64,000 nucleotides of DNA from Hydrangea macrophylla (GCA_033977485.1 CM066991.1:28331850-28395849); one strand, 5' to 3'; positions 11,226-24,199 are shown, counted from the stretch's first letter. Notes: a model not told the origin generated them from the letters alone. Numbers and translations are program-made.

Positions 11226-14200
11226 TTAGTTTGAAGTATAGTCGGGCTCATCCAATTGGATGTGCTCAATCTCAGGTTGGAAATCTTCTAAAAACGGTTT
11301 TATCCTCTGGCCATCGACCTTGAAACTTCCATCGTTCTTAAGATTAAATAACTCCACGGCCCCATGTGGAAAGACAGATTTGACTGTGAAAGGTCCTGTC
11401 CACCGGGATCGGAGTTTTCCCGGGATGAGATGAAGGCGTGAGTCATATAATAAAACTTTTTGTCCAGGTTTGAAATATTTTTGAAAAATTGTTCGGTCAT
11501 GACGAGCCTTCAATCGTTCCTTGTGGAGTTTGGCATTGTCATATGCATCTCGTCGGATTTCTTTCAGTTCTGCCAACTGCAGTTTCCGGAGATGTCCTCC
11601 TTCTTTAATGTCAAAGTTTAATGAGCATGTTGCCCAATAAGCTTTGTGTTCTATTTTGACAGGAAGGTGACACGCCTTACCATACACTAGCCTATATGGA
11701 GACATTCCTAAATTTGTCTTAAAGGCCGTGCGGTATGCCCATAAAGCATCAGTCAATTTGTAAGCCCAATCTTTTCTATTGAAACTAACCGTTTTTTCAA
11801 GTATGTGTTTGATTTCACAGTTAGCCAACTCCACCTGCCCGTTTGTTTGTGGGTGCTATGCTAGAGCGATTTTATGGTGTACCCCATATTTCTTGAGTAG
11901 TGCTTCCAAAGGCCTGTTGCAGAAATGCTTGCCTTGGTCACTTAATAATGCTTTTGGGGTTCCGAAACGCGATAAAATGTTTTCCTTAAGAAAAGACATG
12001 ACTGTTTTGTGGTCATTGCGTCTCGTTGGTATTGCTTCCACCCATTTTGATACGTACTCCACAGCTAGGAGTATGTATTCGCAGTTGTTTGATTTAGGGA
12101 ACGGGCCCATAAAGTCAATGCCCCAACAATCAAATATTTCAATTGTGATAATAGGGGTTAAGGGCATAGAATTTCTTTTTGAAATAGTACCTAGATTTTG
12201 ACAGCGTTGCCATGATTTACAGAAAGAATAAGTGTCCTTAAATATGGTGGGCCAATAAAATCCGCTGTGTAGGACTTTTTGTGCGGTCTTTTGGGAAGAA
12301 AAATGGCCACCACACGCTTTAGAGTGGCACGAGGCTAGAATTACGGTTATATCCTCATTAGGGACGCAACGCCTGATGACCTGATCAGCACAATACTTGA
12401 ATAAATAAGGGTCATCGAAAAAGAAATGGCGTGCAAACGAGAGGAACCGCTTCCTGTCTTGATTCGACCAGTGTCTCGGAGTTTGTCCTGCAGCTAGGTA
12501 GTTTACTATGTCAGCATACCAGGGTAAACCCGAGACTGCCATAATTTGCTCGTCTGGGAATTCATCTTTGATTGGTATGGGCTCAGTATTGTCTGTGAAT
12601 GTTAACCGAGATAAGTGGTCAGCAACCACATTCTCTACTCCCTTTTTATCCTTGATAGTGATATCAAATTCCTGGAGTAGAAGTATCCAACGGATAAGCC
12701 TCTGTTTCACGTCTTTCTTAGATAACAGGTACTTGAGGGCCGAGTGGTCTGTAAAACAGACTATTGGGGACCCTATCAGATAAGACCTAAATTTATCCAA
12801 CGTGAAGACTATTGCCAATAACTCTTTTTCAGTAGTTGTATAGTTCATTTGGGCTTCATTGAGTGTTCTGCTGGCATAGTATATAACATAAGGCTTGTCG
12901 TCCTTCCTTTGTCCCAGGACTGCACCAATGGCGTAGTCACTAGCATCGAACATTAGTTCGAATGGCAAACCCCAGTTGGGTGCATGTATTATCAGTGCGG
13001 AGGTAAGGTGTTCTTTTAGTGCATCGAAGGATATTTGACAGTTTTTCGACCATTCAAAAGGTGCATCTTTGACGAGTAGTTGGTACAGTGGTCGAGAGAT
13101 GGCACTAAAATTTTGGATAAAGCGTCGATAAAATCCAGCATGTCCTAGAAAAGAATGGATGTCTCTAACTGTACGAGGGATAGGTAAATTCGAAATTATA
13201 TCGATTTTCGCTTTATCGACTTGGATACCTTTGTCAGAGATAATGTGGCCGAGGACAATTCCTTTGGTTACCATGAAGTGGCATTTTTCCCAGTTTAGTA
13301 CTGGGTATTTGTCGTCGCATCTCATTAACACGTTTTCAAGGTTTTCTAGGTAGTTATCGAAACTATGGCCAAACACCGAGAAGTCGTCCATGAAAACCTC
13401 GAGTGTCTGTTCAACCATATCGCTGAAAATGCTTAACATACACCGCTGAAAAGTAGCTGGTGCATTACATAATCCAAAAGGCATGCGGTGGTAAGTGAAC
13501 GTACCGAACGGACATGTGAATGTTGTTTTCTCCTGATCTTCAGGAGCAATTTCAATTTGGTTGTACCCACTGTATCCGTCCAAGAAACAATAATACTTAT
13601 GACCCGCCACTCGTTCTAGCATTTGATCCATGAATGGCAGTGGGAAGTGATCTTTCCGAGTCACAGTATTCAACTTTCGATAGTCAATACACATCCGCCA
13701 TCCAGTGGGGACGCGTGTTGGTACTAACTCGCCGTCTTTATTTGGGATTACTATTATACCGGCCTTTTTGGGCACCACTTGGGTTGGACTAACCCAAGGG
13801 CTATCAGAGATAGGGTATATTATCCCAATGTCTAGAAGTTTTAGGACTTCTTTCTTCACAACTTCTTGCATATTTGGATTCAGACGCCTCTGCATTTGTC
13901 ACGAAGGTTTGGCGTCTTCCTCCAGATATATCTTATGGGTGCAAATAGATGGGCTTATGCCTTTTAGGTCGGCAATAGTCCATCCTAATGCTCCCTTGTG
14001 CAGTTTGAGCATTTGGATCAACTTATCCTCTTGTTCTAAACTTAACGAGGCTGAGATTATAATGGGATAAGTCTTTTCAGTCCCCAGAAAAACATATTTG
14101 AGCTCTTTTGGAAGCTCCTTTAATTCAAGTTCGGGAAACTGAAAGTTCGAAGGCATGGTTAACTTCGTTTTCGGAGGCAAGGGTTCATATGGGGTGACCC

Positions 14201-16791
14201 ACATGCATTCCTCTCTATCCTCCTCTTTAGTTTCCATCATGAGGCAATCATGATTTAGAGCAGCGTCCAATGGGGTAGAATCGTTGGGTCGATAAGTAGC
14301 GTTGAATTGTGACACTACCACCTCCAAAGGATCTTTATAGTCAACCAAATCAACCTCGTTTTTGATGATCGTTTCGATGAAGTTCACTTCTTCTTCATCC
14401 TCGTATTCTTCAGGTCGGGGATTTGAAAAAATCTTGACATTTAAAGTCATATTCCCGAATACGATGGTCATGATACCACTCCTTATTTTGATTGTGGCAT
14501 CAATGGTGTTGAGGAATGGACGTCCAAAAATCACTGGGATTTGTGAACATAGATTAGACACAGGTTCAGTGTCCAAAATCACAAAATCCACCGGGAAGAC
14601 AAATGTGTCTATCTGTACTAGAACGTCCTCCAGTATTCCTCTAGGATATTTGACTGACCTATCTGCCAATTGCAATGCAACTGTAGTGGGTTTGAGTTCA
14701 CCCAACCCTAGTTGTTTATATACTGAATATGGCAGGAAGTTCACAATTGTTCCTAGATCAAGGAGTGCGTTATCTATCCTTTGATTCCGAATTCTACACG
14801 AGACAGTTGGGGTGCCAGCGTCTTTAAGCTTTGGAGGCAACTCATTTTGAATTATTGCGCTTGCTTGGTAAGCGACATAAGCATGTTTTTTTTACACTTT
14901 GCCTCCTTTTGACCGTGCATAAGTCTTTCAAATACTTAGCGTAGGCTGGCACTTGTTTGATTGCATCAAGGAGTGGGAGATTGATTTTAACTTGTTTGAA
15001 CAACTCCAAGAACTCCTGATTCTTTACCTCGTTTTGGGGTTTCTTAAGCCTTTGAGGGTAAGGTGCAGGGAAAGGGCACTTAGGTAATGCGTCAATGACT
15101 GGCTCCTTTCCAGGCCTTCTCTCGACTTCTTCTACTTCTTTAGGAGTGTCCTTGTTTAATTCTACTGATTTATCATTAGTAGACAACTCCTCTTCTTGAG
15201 TGGATGGTTTTCTCCTAATTACCACTTCCTCCTCTTCATACTCCTTGGGAGTAGAATGAGGCATGTTTTGCCCTATGACTTTGCCGCTTCTTAATGTTGT
15301 CACGGCTTTTGCCTGTTCATGGTTAGGAGGGCCATTGTGGTATCCCTTGGGGTTTGGAAGTGGTTGAGCAGGAAACGTACCACTCGAACCCTCTTGACGT
15401 GCATCCATCCTCTCTAATGTTACGGACATTTTACTCATCATTTGAATTAACTGTTGTATTAAGTTTGCATTAGAGAGTGGATCTTCCTCCTGCACCTTCT
15501 TGTGAGGTGGCACGTAAATATTTGCTTGTTGGTTGTTAGAGGGTTGAGCTTGGTTGTAGTTGTTTGTTCTATTCTGATTGAATGGCTGGGACTGCCTGTT
15601 GTATTGCCCTTGATATTGATTATTGTTATTGTAGGGTTGTTGTTGTTGAAATTGGTTTTGTGTCCCAGCATTGTTTTTCTAGTCGAACCCGGGGTGATTC
15701 CATCTATTATTTTGTGGATCATAGTAGTTGTTGGAATTCCCCGCCCCCCTATACCCTTGCATGGCATTCATTTTCATGGGGGGTTGTTCTTGAAAATATG
15801 GCACATTTGGACAATATTGAGTAGTGTGTCCCAGCATGTTACATGTGCCACATGGTTCTTTAGGAAAAAACTGCCTAGATTTCTCTCCTTTCCTCCCTAA
15901 TTCTTCCACTTTCTTTACTAGTTCTTCATACTTATTCATCAGATGATCCTCACTTTTTAGTTGATATAAACTTTTCTCTTCTACGCAGGATATCTGTGAT
16001 CGTGGGATATCATCTGAATTTGACCACTCATGGGCGTGTTCAGCTAGCCACTCAAAATGAGCTTCAGCTTCCTCCGTGTTTTTATGAAGAAATGGCCCCG
16101 AACTCATGGTCTCGACCAACTTTTTTGTTTCACCATTTAGCCCTTCATAAAAGTAGCTGATGGTTCGCCATTTTTCATACCCATGATGTGGGCATGAGAG
16201 TAGCAAATCCTTGAAACGCTCCCAAGTTTGGGCGAACGTTTCATTGCTCTTTTGTTTGTAAGAGTTTATTTGTCGTTTAAGCTCGGTGGTCATGCGAGGT
16301 GGAAAGAATTTCTTCAAGAAAGCGGTATTCATCGCATACCAAGTGTAGATGGAGTTTGGCTTCAAGGTGAGTAACCACGCTTTTGCTTTGTCCTTCAGAG
16401 TGAAAGGAAATAGCATTAAACGTGTCACATCTACAGGACAATTCTGTGAGAAAGTTTTACAAACATCCTCAAAGTCTTTGACATGTAGATATGCCTTCTC
16501 GCTCTCCATTCCATGAAAGGTAGGAAGGAGTTGAATCATTCCATTGCGAAATTGAAATTCGCCTGCATGGGGTGGAATGAGAATGCAAGAAGGTGTGGGC
16601 GCATGTTCATGTGTCATGAGATCGCACAAAGGACGAAGTGAATCATCGATTGGTACAACCACATTATCACCATTTTTGCTTTGATTGTCGGCCATTGAGT
16701 CGATCGGTGTAACTATGGGGTTAATAGAACTAGATGAACTGGATGAATAGAGTGGATTTCCAAAAATTCCTCCGATGGAATTATCGGACAT
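11226..16791 (-). pseudogene. Element A gag-pol polyprotein (gag, PR, RT, RNaseH, IN), disabled
   Basis: It starts at the MSDNSIGG ATG and is collinear with B 47184-52745. Visible parts are gag with a CX2CX4HX4C knuckle (CGTCNMLGHTTQYC), the protease core DLGT, RT with [13 protein letters not shown] and the FMDD box, RNaseH with [14 protein letters not shown], and the integrase HHCC and DDE regions. It is broken by a TAG at 15679-15681 in gag, by one extra A in an A-run near 14885-14892 that shifts the frame before the protease, by a stop at 13896-13898 just before RT, and by a stop at about 11853 in the integrase. The integrase zinc finger has CKSW where B has CKTC, losing one metal-binding Cys. 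The FMDD box and the gene order place it in the Athila lineage. Confidence 0.95.
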
Positions 16792-16889
16792 AAAGGGAAA
16801 GACCCTAAGTAGTTTTTTAATTGAAAGAAAAAGAAAAACAGAAAGAGATAAGGATAGATTGAGGTAATCAAAGCGTTAGCTTGTCGCCC

Positions 16890-16907
16890 TCCCCGGCAAC
16901 GGCGCCA
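16890..16907 (-). promoter_or_regulatory. Primer-binding site of element A (tRNA-Asp)
   Basis: On the minus strand TGGCGCCGTTGCCGGGGA lies six bases inside the 5' LTR. This is the tRNA-Asp-complementary PBS typical of Athila/Tat-type elements. The identical site in B is at 47050-47067. Confidence 0.9.
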
Positions 16908-17572
16908 AAAACTTGACACGAGAATTTTTCTGTGTGCGCTTGTGTGCTATACCCAAGTGTAGGTAATCGTGCAAGTAGTAATCTGGTTAAGTCCAGGTCG
17001 ATCCCACAGGGAAGGTGGTAAACTAAATACTTAGATTAATCTCAAAAAGGGAAAATAAAATTCAATATTTCAAAGAAATGTAGAACACAAAGTCCCACAA
17101 TTTATCAACTACTAAAAATAATTAAACTAAAATAAACTAATTGCCAACTAATTAATTAAAGTGATAATTTAAAATGTGTTTTTCTTAATTAAAAATGAAT
17201 GTTGGGATTACACGAATCCACCACGACCTAGCCATCTACCATGCAGTTGCATTGAAGCTCAATGGAGTACGTCCTCAACAGTATTCCGTATTTCTCTTAG
17301 AATAAAGAATCCATAGCCCTTTCATGTCCAGGACTATATCATCACACTGGAGTTTGAAATACACAAAAGCAGTTTAAATCAATAGTTAAGACTCTCACCT
17401 ACAATGGTATTAGCATTGAGGGTGGTTTGCAAAAGTTATTGAAGAAAAATACCTCAAGGCTTAAAATTCACAGACTGTTTTGACAAACTGAGCGTTTGGG
17501 GACAGTTTGATAACAATCCAGTAAAACAGAAAGTCTAGGAATACTGTATAGAAGGTCCTCAAGACAAAGGGT

Positions 17573-17693
17573 GTTCGATCGATCGACGCGCTTTCGATCG
17601 ATCGAACTACCTCATCTCTCGATCGATCGAACTGTCTTCGATCGCTCGACTGTGTCTCTGGCCCGATCGATCGAACTACCTCGATCGATCGAA
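17573..17693. repeat. GATCGATC palindrome cluster, A 5' LTR, R/U5 side
   Basis: Six units; this is the counterpart of 2313-2433. Two positions that are broken in the left copy (CGATCTACG, GATCAAACT) are intact GATCGACG and GATCGAACT here, so this LTR is closer to the ancestral array. Confidence 0.9.
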
Positions 17694-18192
17694 CACAGGG
17701 ATTATTCTACTGCATGGCAGAGGTCTGAGATCATGGTTTCATCGTGATCTCCCAACCCGGGGACTACTCAGACATCATCTGGAGTGTCACAGATTTATTA
17801 TTAACGTAAAAATTCATTAAGGTTGTGTTTGGATGAGGTTTAAACATGCAATCAATGAAAATCTATAATTTATCAACTACCAACACGTAAAACGATGAAC
17901 TATGCAGATTTAAACTATGTAAACTACTGAAAGAATGCAAACAAAACTAATATATCAAAACCTGGAACGAACGAGCTATTAATAACCTTTAAACTTCACT
18001 TGAAGTCAATGTTCAATCACCAAAACCTACAAAAAATCAAAGTAGAACACTCTCTCTCTATGTAAAAACTGATAAAATGTAAAGTGGGCGTCCTTCTGGA
18101 CGTCTACAATATGAGTATAAATAGTAGAAACCTAATGCTAGGGTTCCCCATGCATTCTGCTGCGTGCGTGTAAAAATCTGATAAAAGGCATG

Positions 18193-18313
18193 TTCGATCG
18201 ATCGAACGTTTCTCGATCGATTGAACTCTTGGGGACTTCGATCGCTTGAACTTATCTCGATCGATCGAACCTTCGATCGATCGAATGGTCTTCAATCGCT
18301 CGAACTCTACATT
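18193..18313. repeat. GATCGATC palindrome cluster, A 5' LTR, U3 side
   Basis: Counterpart of 2933-3053, with about six units including the perfect TTCGATCGATCGAA and half-site variants with CGCT or TTGAA arms. It lies upstream of the LTR TATA-like box in sense orientation. Confidence 0.9.
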
Positions 18314-18562
18314 TCAGCTTTTACATGTCTTCTTTAGAATTCAACATTTCCCTTCATCGTTATCTTTCTATTCTTCACACAGCAACTGCAGTCTGCACAA
18401 ATTACAGCTAAAAATGCACAACTTATCATAGTTTAATCAATATGTTCATAAACTAGCATTGTAATTTAAATTGCAGATAAATGGAGGAATTGTAAACTAA
18501 ATCCATACTCTTTATTCTTTTAGCGCGGTTGTATTTTACAAATACTCCCGCTTGTCAGGAAA

Positions 18563-19899
18563 CACTTGGAAGAGTTCCATTTTGGCCCCAACATTCATTC
18601 ATTCTGTCTTTACTGTCACAGCAGCTTGGATGAATTTCAACTTGTTTTTCAGAAAACTTTTCCAAAAGGAGTTGTCCCAACTCATTTTTCCCTTGAACTT
18701 CAGTGTATTAGGGAACTTTGTGTATAATATGGGCCTCTTTATGTTTTCTTTCATTTTCTAAGATTTTTCAACATTTCAGTTGACGGTACGGACTCTGTTT
18801 CTGAGTAACCTCTATTGTTTATATGATTTCTCTCAATATGTCATAGTTATTGTAGATTGGCTTTTTGATATATGTTCTAGACACAATAAGGATGATCTCC
18901 ATAAAAAATCATGCATTAAAAACATTTCTAGCCTGACTTTCCAATTTCTATAATATCAAGTCACTGTTCTGTCCACTATTCACAGCAAGTGTACTTTTAC
19001 TTTCATTCTTTGGTTTGATGCTTACATACAATCTAAATTAGTTCATCTCTTAGGAAGTAATTCATACTACATTTGTACATATTCTATGATGATTTCATTC
19101 ATGCATTCATGCATATTTTAGACTTCTAAGTCACTTTAGAAAGTCCATGTACACAAACACACTACAACCTTTGCACATTCTAGGATCATACATTGCATCC
19201 ATGCAAGATTTGGGGATTTTGTGATTCCTAATCTAAGAAGATTATAAGGAATGAACTTGATCACACGTCCATGCTTCCCCTCGATCTAATCATCCTTTCT
19301 CATCCGTCCCAGGGATTGAGAGGTCTTCTTTTCCCAAAGATTAACATGCATCATTCTAGCTTGCTAAGCATATTTTGACCTCTTTGATTATTTGTTTTAA
19401 GAACAATCCATATCCCATCCTAGATTAGGAAAACTTGATTACTTGATCTGTGATTAGAAGATTTTTCCTAGGTTTGTTTGTGTGATCTTTCACCTTTGCA
19501 TTGTGTGATATTTGGCTTAGATCTTATGAATGATATCTTATCTTTTGCTCTTCCATTTCAATTTTCTTATGAAATGTAATATACTATCAGAGTATTAATT
19601 GTCAATCCAAACATAGTAAAAGATGATTATTTGGATGCTAATTGAGGCCTGTCGAGAGACGGGACGAGTTAAGGGTGTTTTAGTCGTGACAAAGGCTCCT
19701 TCCTCTCTCGTACCAAAACCCCAAGCCAAGTTCTTTGGTTATGAAAGGCCGGTGCCCTTTATCCATTTGGTTGAGTCAAATTGGTTTTCTGGGTTCCCTA
19801 AAGACCAAGTGGAGACTCTGTATCTGTTTTCAACAAACCTTCATTCTTTCCTTTCAAACCAGTTTCAAAACAAAAGAGGTGGAATTCCGCATGTCCACA
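18563..19899 (+). mobile_element. Element F: LTR, second part
   Basis: This continues F after the A insertion. Around 19640-19899 it aligns with the inverted end of E: GAGGCCTGTCGAGAG, GGGTGTTTTAGTC, GGCTCCTTCC, CCAAGTGGAGACTC, then the terminal TCCACA at 19894-19899. The following CTCAT (19900-19904) would be the target duplication, but its partner is outside the window. No PBS follows, because the next sequence is the D LTR, so F is either a solo LTR or the 3' LTR of an element lying to the left. No coding sequence is seen. Confidence 0.7.
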
Positions 19900-21021
19900 C
19901 TCATTTTTGAGTTTTCTAGAGGAAGTTATGACCGTTTTATTAAAAGTCGCCAGTGCTGAAAATTGCCAATCGATTGCTAAACATGCCAATCGATTGCCAC
20001 TGCGTCTTCTTCAGCAGTTTCTCCCCTGTTACATGCCAATCGATTGCTAAACATGCCAATCGATTGCTAAACATGCCAATCTATTTTTGACCTATTTTGA
20101 AATCCGAATGCAAAAATGACTTGTAATATATGGTTCTCTTTGTTTTTTCGCAAGGATTATGAATATGTGATTGGATTGAACCAATTTCAATCGTAGCTCT
20201 CGGATTTTACGAAAATCGAGAGGTGATGAAATTTCATTTTTAATATACGTCACAATACGAATGAATTAGGCTTTAATACTTGAACCGTAGTCTCTACGTA
20301 CTATAATATTTCATATCCATCTCTAAAATGAATTTTCATTAAGGTTGAAAAATCATGTTTTTCAAGCTCAAGCTTCCATGGATGAAAATAACAATGGCAA
20401 CTTACACATATACATTCTGAGTGAGTTGGTAATACTCACTGAGTATAATTGGACAGCAATTGGAGGCCGAGAATTTCCGCCGAATAATCCGTCATCCTAG
20501 AAATTCTTCCCGTTCTCTCTCTTGGTCTAAATATATATTAGCAACTGTGTATATGTATGTATATATATAATATGTTTGTGTGTATTCTTGAGACGAAGAG
20601 AGAATTGATAGAGCTTAAGAGAAATTGGCAAAGAGAGATTGAGTCATCTGTGAGAAAAATGAGAGTATACACAAATATATACTGAGAGTCCAAATTAGGC
20701 TCCAAGCAACCCACGGGTTTCGCTCGGTGTGGTTGAGCTCACGCGCTCCTACACCCACGACGCGGTATAAATGCAGATTAAAATAAAACTGGTATTTTAT
20801 GGTTTAAGATAAAATACAAAAAATCATAACAGCGTAGGAATTAAATTCCCAGTTATACAAAAAGTATAGATACAGTTTTCAAATTTATAGAGAGAATTTT
20901 CTATTTTTATGGAAATTATGGTTTGACCCCAAATAAGAATTTCTAATAAATTAAGCAAGTAATACCAATTAAAATTATGAAAATCACATTTAATAATTAA
21001 ATGAAAATGCAAGTTGTTACA
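19900..21021 (-). repeat. Element D 3' LTR fragment
   Basis: It ends GTTGTTACA, the inverted form of the TGTAA... start seen in C, followed by the PPT (GGGAGGAAGG on the minus strand). It matches the C LTR around 38040-39387, including CTCAAGCTTCCATGGATGAAA at 20367-20387 and 38387-38402. It carries a CAATCGATTG array at 19965-20092. Short AT-rich frames here are not genes. Confidence 0.8.
19965..20092. repeat. CAATCGATTG palindrome array in D LTR
   Basis: There are five copies of ATGCCAATCGATTGCTAAAC-like units, with the perfect 10-base palindrome CAATCGATTG in the first four and a decayed CAATCTATTT in the last. Some copies are exactly 20 bases apart. In C the same LTR position holds a TCGCGCGA array instead. 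Confidence 0.9.
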
Positions 21022-21066
21022 TCCTTCCTCCCTTAAACAGGATTTCGTCCCCAAAATCTAGACTAA

Positions 21067-21843
21067 CTAGTCATGAAATAATTCCGGGTACTTCTTCCTC
21101 CTATCAGCTTCAACTCCCCACGAGGCTTCATTCTCGTCATGGTGATTCCATTGAACCTTCACCAACGGAATATCTTTATTTCTCAACTTCTTGACACTTT
21201 GATCCAGAATTCTCACGGGCCTCTCTTTGCAGGAAACGTTATGACTCGTCTCAATATCATCAAAACTAACCACATGTGAGGGATCTCGTATATACTTTCC
21301 CAGCATACTAACATGGAATACATTGAGAACCCCAGACAACTTTGGTGGCAGTGCGAGTTGATAAGCCACTTTCTCGAAATGATCCAAAATCTTGAACGGT
21401 CCAATGAAACGTGGGGCTAACTTCCCTCTCGTGAGACCAAAATGCACCATTCCTTGGGTCGGTAAGACCTTAAGAAGTATGTGATCTTTGACACTGAATT
21501 CCAAATCTTTCCGGTGTCGATTGACATAATTCTTATACCTGCTCTGAGCGGTTCTCATCCTTTCCTTAACCAAAGAAATTTTCTCGTTGGTTTATCTAAC
21601 CAAATCTGGTCCCAACAATTCTGTATCTCCAATCTTTGCTCGACACAACGGAGAACGACATGGTCATCCATATAATGCTATGAATGGAGCCATCTCAATA
21701 CTTGTGTGGTAGCTATTGTTATAGGCAAATTCAATCAAAGGCAAGTACGTCTCCCAAGATTCTTCAAAGTCGATAACATAAGCCCTAAGCATATCCTCCA
21801 TGATCTGATTAACACGCTCAGTTTGTCGGTATGTCTAAGGGTG
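21067..21843 (-). pseudogene. Element D integrase C-terminal part with chromodomain-like end
   Basis: The frame 21573-21067 matches C 40014-39433: a KDLEF...DHILLKVLPT segment, GKLAPRFIGPF, ALPPKLSGVLNVFHVSMLGKYI, then a chromodomain-like end (RILDQSVKKLRNKDIPLVKVQW, EASWGVE). The sequence continues upstream in degraded form to the AAAAG target site of K. This C-terminal module is characteristic of Del/Tekay chromoviruses and is thought to steer integration to heterochromatin. Stops and shifts show it is dead. Confidence 0.85.
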
Positions 21844-22512
21844 AAAAGTGGCATGAGAATATTTTGTGTGCACTTGTGAGCACTTGTGTGCTATACCCAA
21901 GTGTAGGTAGACGTGCAAGTAGTAACTGGTTAAGACCAGGTTGATGCCACAGGGAAGGTTGTAAACTAATTACTTAGATTAGACTCTGAAAGAAAATGAA
22001 AATTCAATATCTAAAGAAGGTGTAGAACACGGAGTTCTACAATTAACAACTACTAAAAGTAAAGAAACTAAATTAACTACGAATTAACTAATTAACTAAA
22101 TCGATATTTTAAAATGGGTTTTTACTTTATAAAAGGGGAACGTTGGGATCACACGAATCCACAGTGACCTAACCATCTACCATGCAGCTACATTGAAGCT
22201 CAATGGAGTACATCTTCACAGTATTCCATATTTCTCTTAGAATAAAGAATCCATAGCCCTTTCATGACCGTGACTATATCATCACAGTTGATTTGAAATA
22301 CAAAAAAATAGTTTAAAACAATAGTTAAGACTCGCACTCTGAATGGTGTTAGCATTCAAAGTGGTTTGCAAAAGTTATTGAAGAAAAATGCCTTAAGGCT
22401 TAAAGTTCAAAAACTATTTTGACAAACTGAGCATTTGGGGACAATTTGATAACAAATCTCGAAAATAGTAAGTCTAGGAATACTGCATAAGATATTCTCA
22501 AGAATCAGAGAG

Positions 22513-22636
22513 TTCGATCGATCGACGTGCTTTCGATCGATCAAATATCGTCATCTCTCAATCAATCTAAATGTCGTCGATCGCTTGACTGTATCCCTGT
22601 TCTGATCGATCGAACTTACTTCGATCTATCGAACGC
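22513..22636. repeat. GATCGATC palindrome cluster in K, R/U5 side (decayed)
   Basis: Units such as TTCGATCGATCGAC, TTCGATCGATCAAA, CTCAATCAATCTAA, GATCGATCGAAC and TTCGATCTATCGAAC. Spacing is as in A and B, but several CpG positions have become TpG or CpA. Confidence 0.8.
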
Positions 22637-23134
22637 AGGTTTTACACTAATGCATGACAGAGGCTGGAGATCACTGTTTCATTGTGATCTCCCAACCCTA
22701 GGACTACTCAGACATGGTCTGGAGTGTCTCAGATATGTTTTTTTAACATCAATATTCAATAACATCTCGTTTGGTTGTGTTTTAAACATGAAAATCATGA
22801 AAAACTATGGTTTAATCACTACAAGCAAGCAAAAATATGATCTATTCAGATTAAAACTACTGAAATTACTAACAGAATGTAAATAAAACTAAAATAATAG
22901 AACCTGGAACAAACAGAACTATTAATAAACTTCAAACTTCAACCCAACGCAATATCCAAGCAACAAAACCTACACAAATCAAAGTAAAACACACTCTCTC
23001 TCTCTCTCTCTATGTAGAAGTGATGAAAACAATGTGGGTGTCCGTATGGACGTCTTACAAACTATAGACAACCTAAGGGCTAGGGTTACAACGAACGTTT
23101 CTGCTTAGTGCGCGTAAATTCTGATAAAAGGCAT

Positions 23135-23250
23135 GTTCGATCGATCGAACATCACTCGATCGATTAAACTTTTGGATTATTCGAGCGCTCGAACTGTACT
23201 CAATTGATCAAAATCTCGATCGCTTGAGCCCAACCCCTTCGATCGCTTGA
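23135..23250. repeat. GATCGATC palindrome cluster in K, U3 side (decayed)
   Basis: TTCGATCGATCGAAC, CTCGATCGATTAAA, TTCGAGCGCTCGAA, CTCAATTGATCAAAA, CTCGATCGCTTGAG and TTCGATCGCTTGAA occur in series upstream of the LTR promoter region. Confidence 0.8.
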
Positions 23251-23509
23251 ATTTCATGTTTCAGCTTTTACTTCCCTTGCTTATAATCAAGTCTTCCATT
23301 TATCCTGTTATTCATCTATTTACACAGCAAGATAGTGATATGCACAAATAATGGTTAAAACAATACAACTTATCATAGATTTGTCATATTGTATAAAAGC
23401 TGGCATTGTAATATGAATTGCAGATATAACGAGGAGTTGTGAACTAAATCAATACGTTTCTATATTTTAGCGCGGTTGTACTTTACAAATACCCCCGCTT
23501 GTCAAAAAG

Positions 23510-24190
23510 CACTACTCATTTTTAACGAGGTTCCCATAGCTTCTTGCAAACTTTCCCAAAATCCAGAAGTAAAACGCGCATCTGACACAATCGACACCGG
23601 TGCACCATGAAGTCGTACAACTTGTTGTATGTACATCCATCTCATCCTTTCTACCGAGTATGTCATATTGTAAGCAATGAAGTGAGCTTACTTAGTCAAT
23701 CGATCTACGATCACCCAAATGGCATCATAATTTTGCTATAATCGAGGAAATCCCACTATAAAGTCCATGGTTATGTGCTCCCACTTCCAACCTGGAACAG
23801 GTAGCGATTGTAACAATCCCAAGGGTCTCTAATGTTCGGCTTTGACTTGTTCACACGTCAAACACTTGAATACAAATTCAGCCACATCCTTCTTCATTCC
23901 TTTCTACCAGAAATTTCTCTTCAAATCCTTGTACATTTTTGTTCCTTCTGGGTGAACTGTAAATCTAGACTTATGTGCTTCTTCTAGAATGTCCTTCCTT
24001 AGTTCTTCATAGTCTGGCACACATAATCTGTCCCTGCATCTGTATCCTCCATTACTTCCCACTTTCCATTCTATCGGATCTTTTCCTAAGATCTTCACAA
24101 ACCATGTCTGAAATTTTCCATCTTCTCTCTGAGCTTCAATAACACAGTCGATAAGAACAGGTTGTAGGATAAGACATCTAAAGAGTTATC
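23510..24190 (-). pseudogene. Element D integrase N-terminal and core remnant
   Basis: A frame at 24098-23904 reads the region before and through the zinc finger (LCVPDYEELRKDILEEAHKS, VHPEGTKMYKDLKRNFW). Further degraded matches to C 40972-40221 run to the K insertion, including the sequence encoding the KCLTC-like motif, here altered. No continuous frame survives. Confidence 0.8.
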
Positions 24191-24199
24191 CTTATCCTT

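Larger units (their letters stand above)
1654..18557 (-). mobile_element. Element A: Athila-like Ty3/gypsy retrotransposon, nested host of solo LTR E
   Basis: Two direct LTRs of identical length (1654-3297 and 16914-18557, 1644 bp each) are flanked by the 5-bp target-site duplication GGAAA (1649-1653 and 18558-18562). Reading on the minus strand, the order is 5' LTR, PBS complementary to tRNA-Asp, gag-PR-RT-RNaseH-IN, an intron-split acidic gene, an env-position ORF, 3' UTR, PPT and 3' LTR. By eye the LTRs differ at about 35 positions without indels (about 2 percent), so this copy is older than B. All genes are broken. Its 3' UTR holds a 3223-bp solo LTR (E), and it lacks about 1 kb in the env-position region relative to B. 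Confidence 0.95.
16914..18557 (-). repeat. Element A 5' LTR
   Basis: It has the same 1644-bp length as the 3' LTR and carries the same two palindrome clusters (17573-17693 and 18193-18313). It is followed by the GGAAA duplication at 18558-18562. Several of its differences from the 3' LTR are C/T or G/A, as expected from cytosine deamination in methylated DNA. It should contain the promoter of A (TATA-like box at about 18115-18124). Confidence 0.95.
21849..23504 (-). mobile_element. Element K: Athila-type solo LTR in D integrase
   Basis: It is 1656 bp, starts TGACAAGCGGGGG in sense orientation, and ends ATTCTCATGCCA. It is flanked by AAAAG (21844-21848 and 23505-23509). Outside the LTR the D integrase resumes exactly as in C. 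It is related to the A and B LTRs but more diverged, with a decayed GATCGATC cluster at each homologous place and the 9-bp stem-loop at 22666-22692. No internal sequence remains, so it arose by LTR-LTR recombination. Confidence 0.95.
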
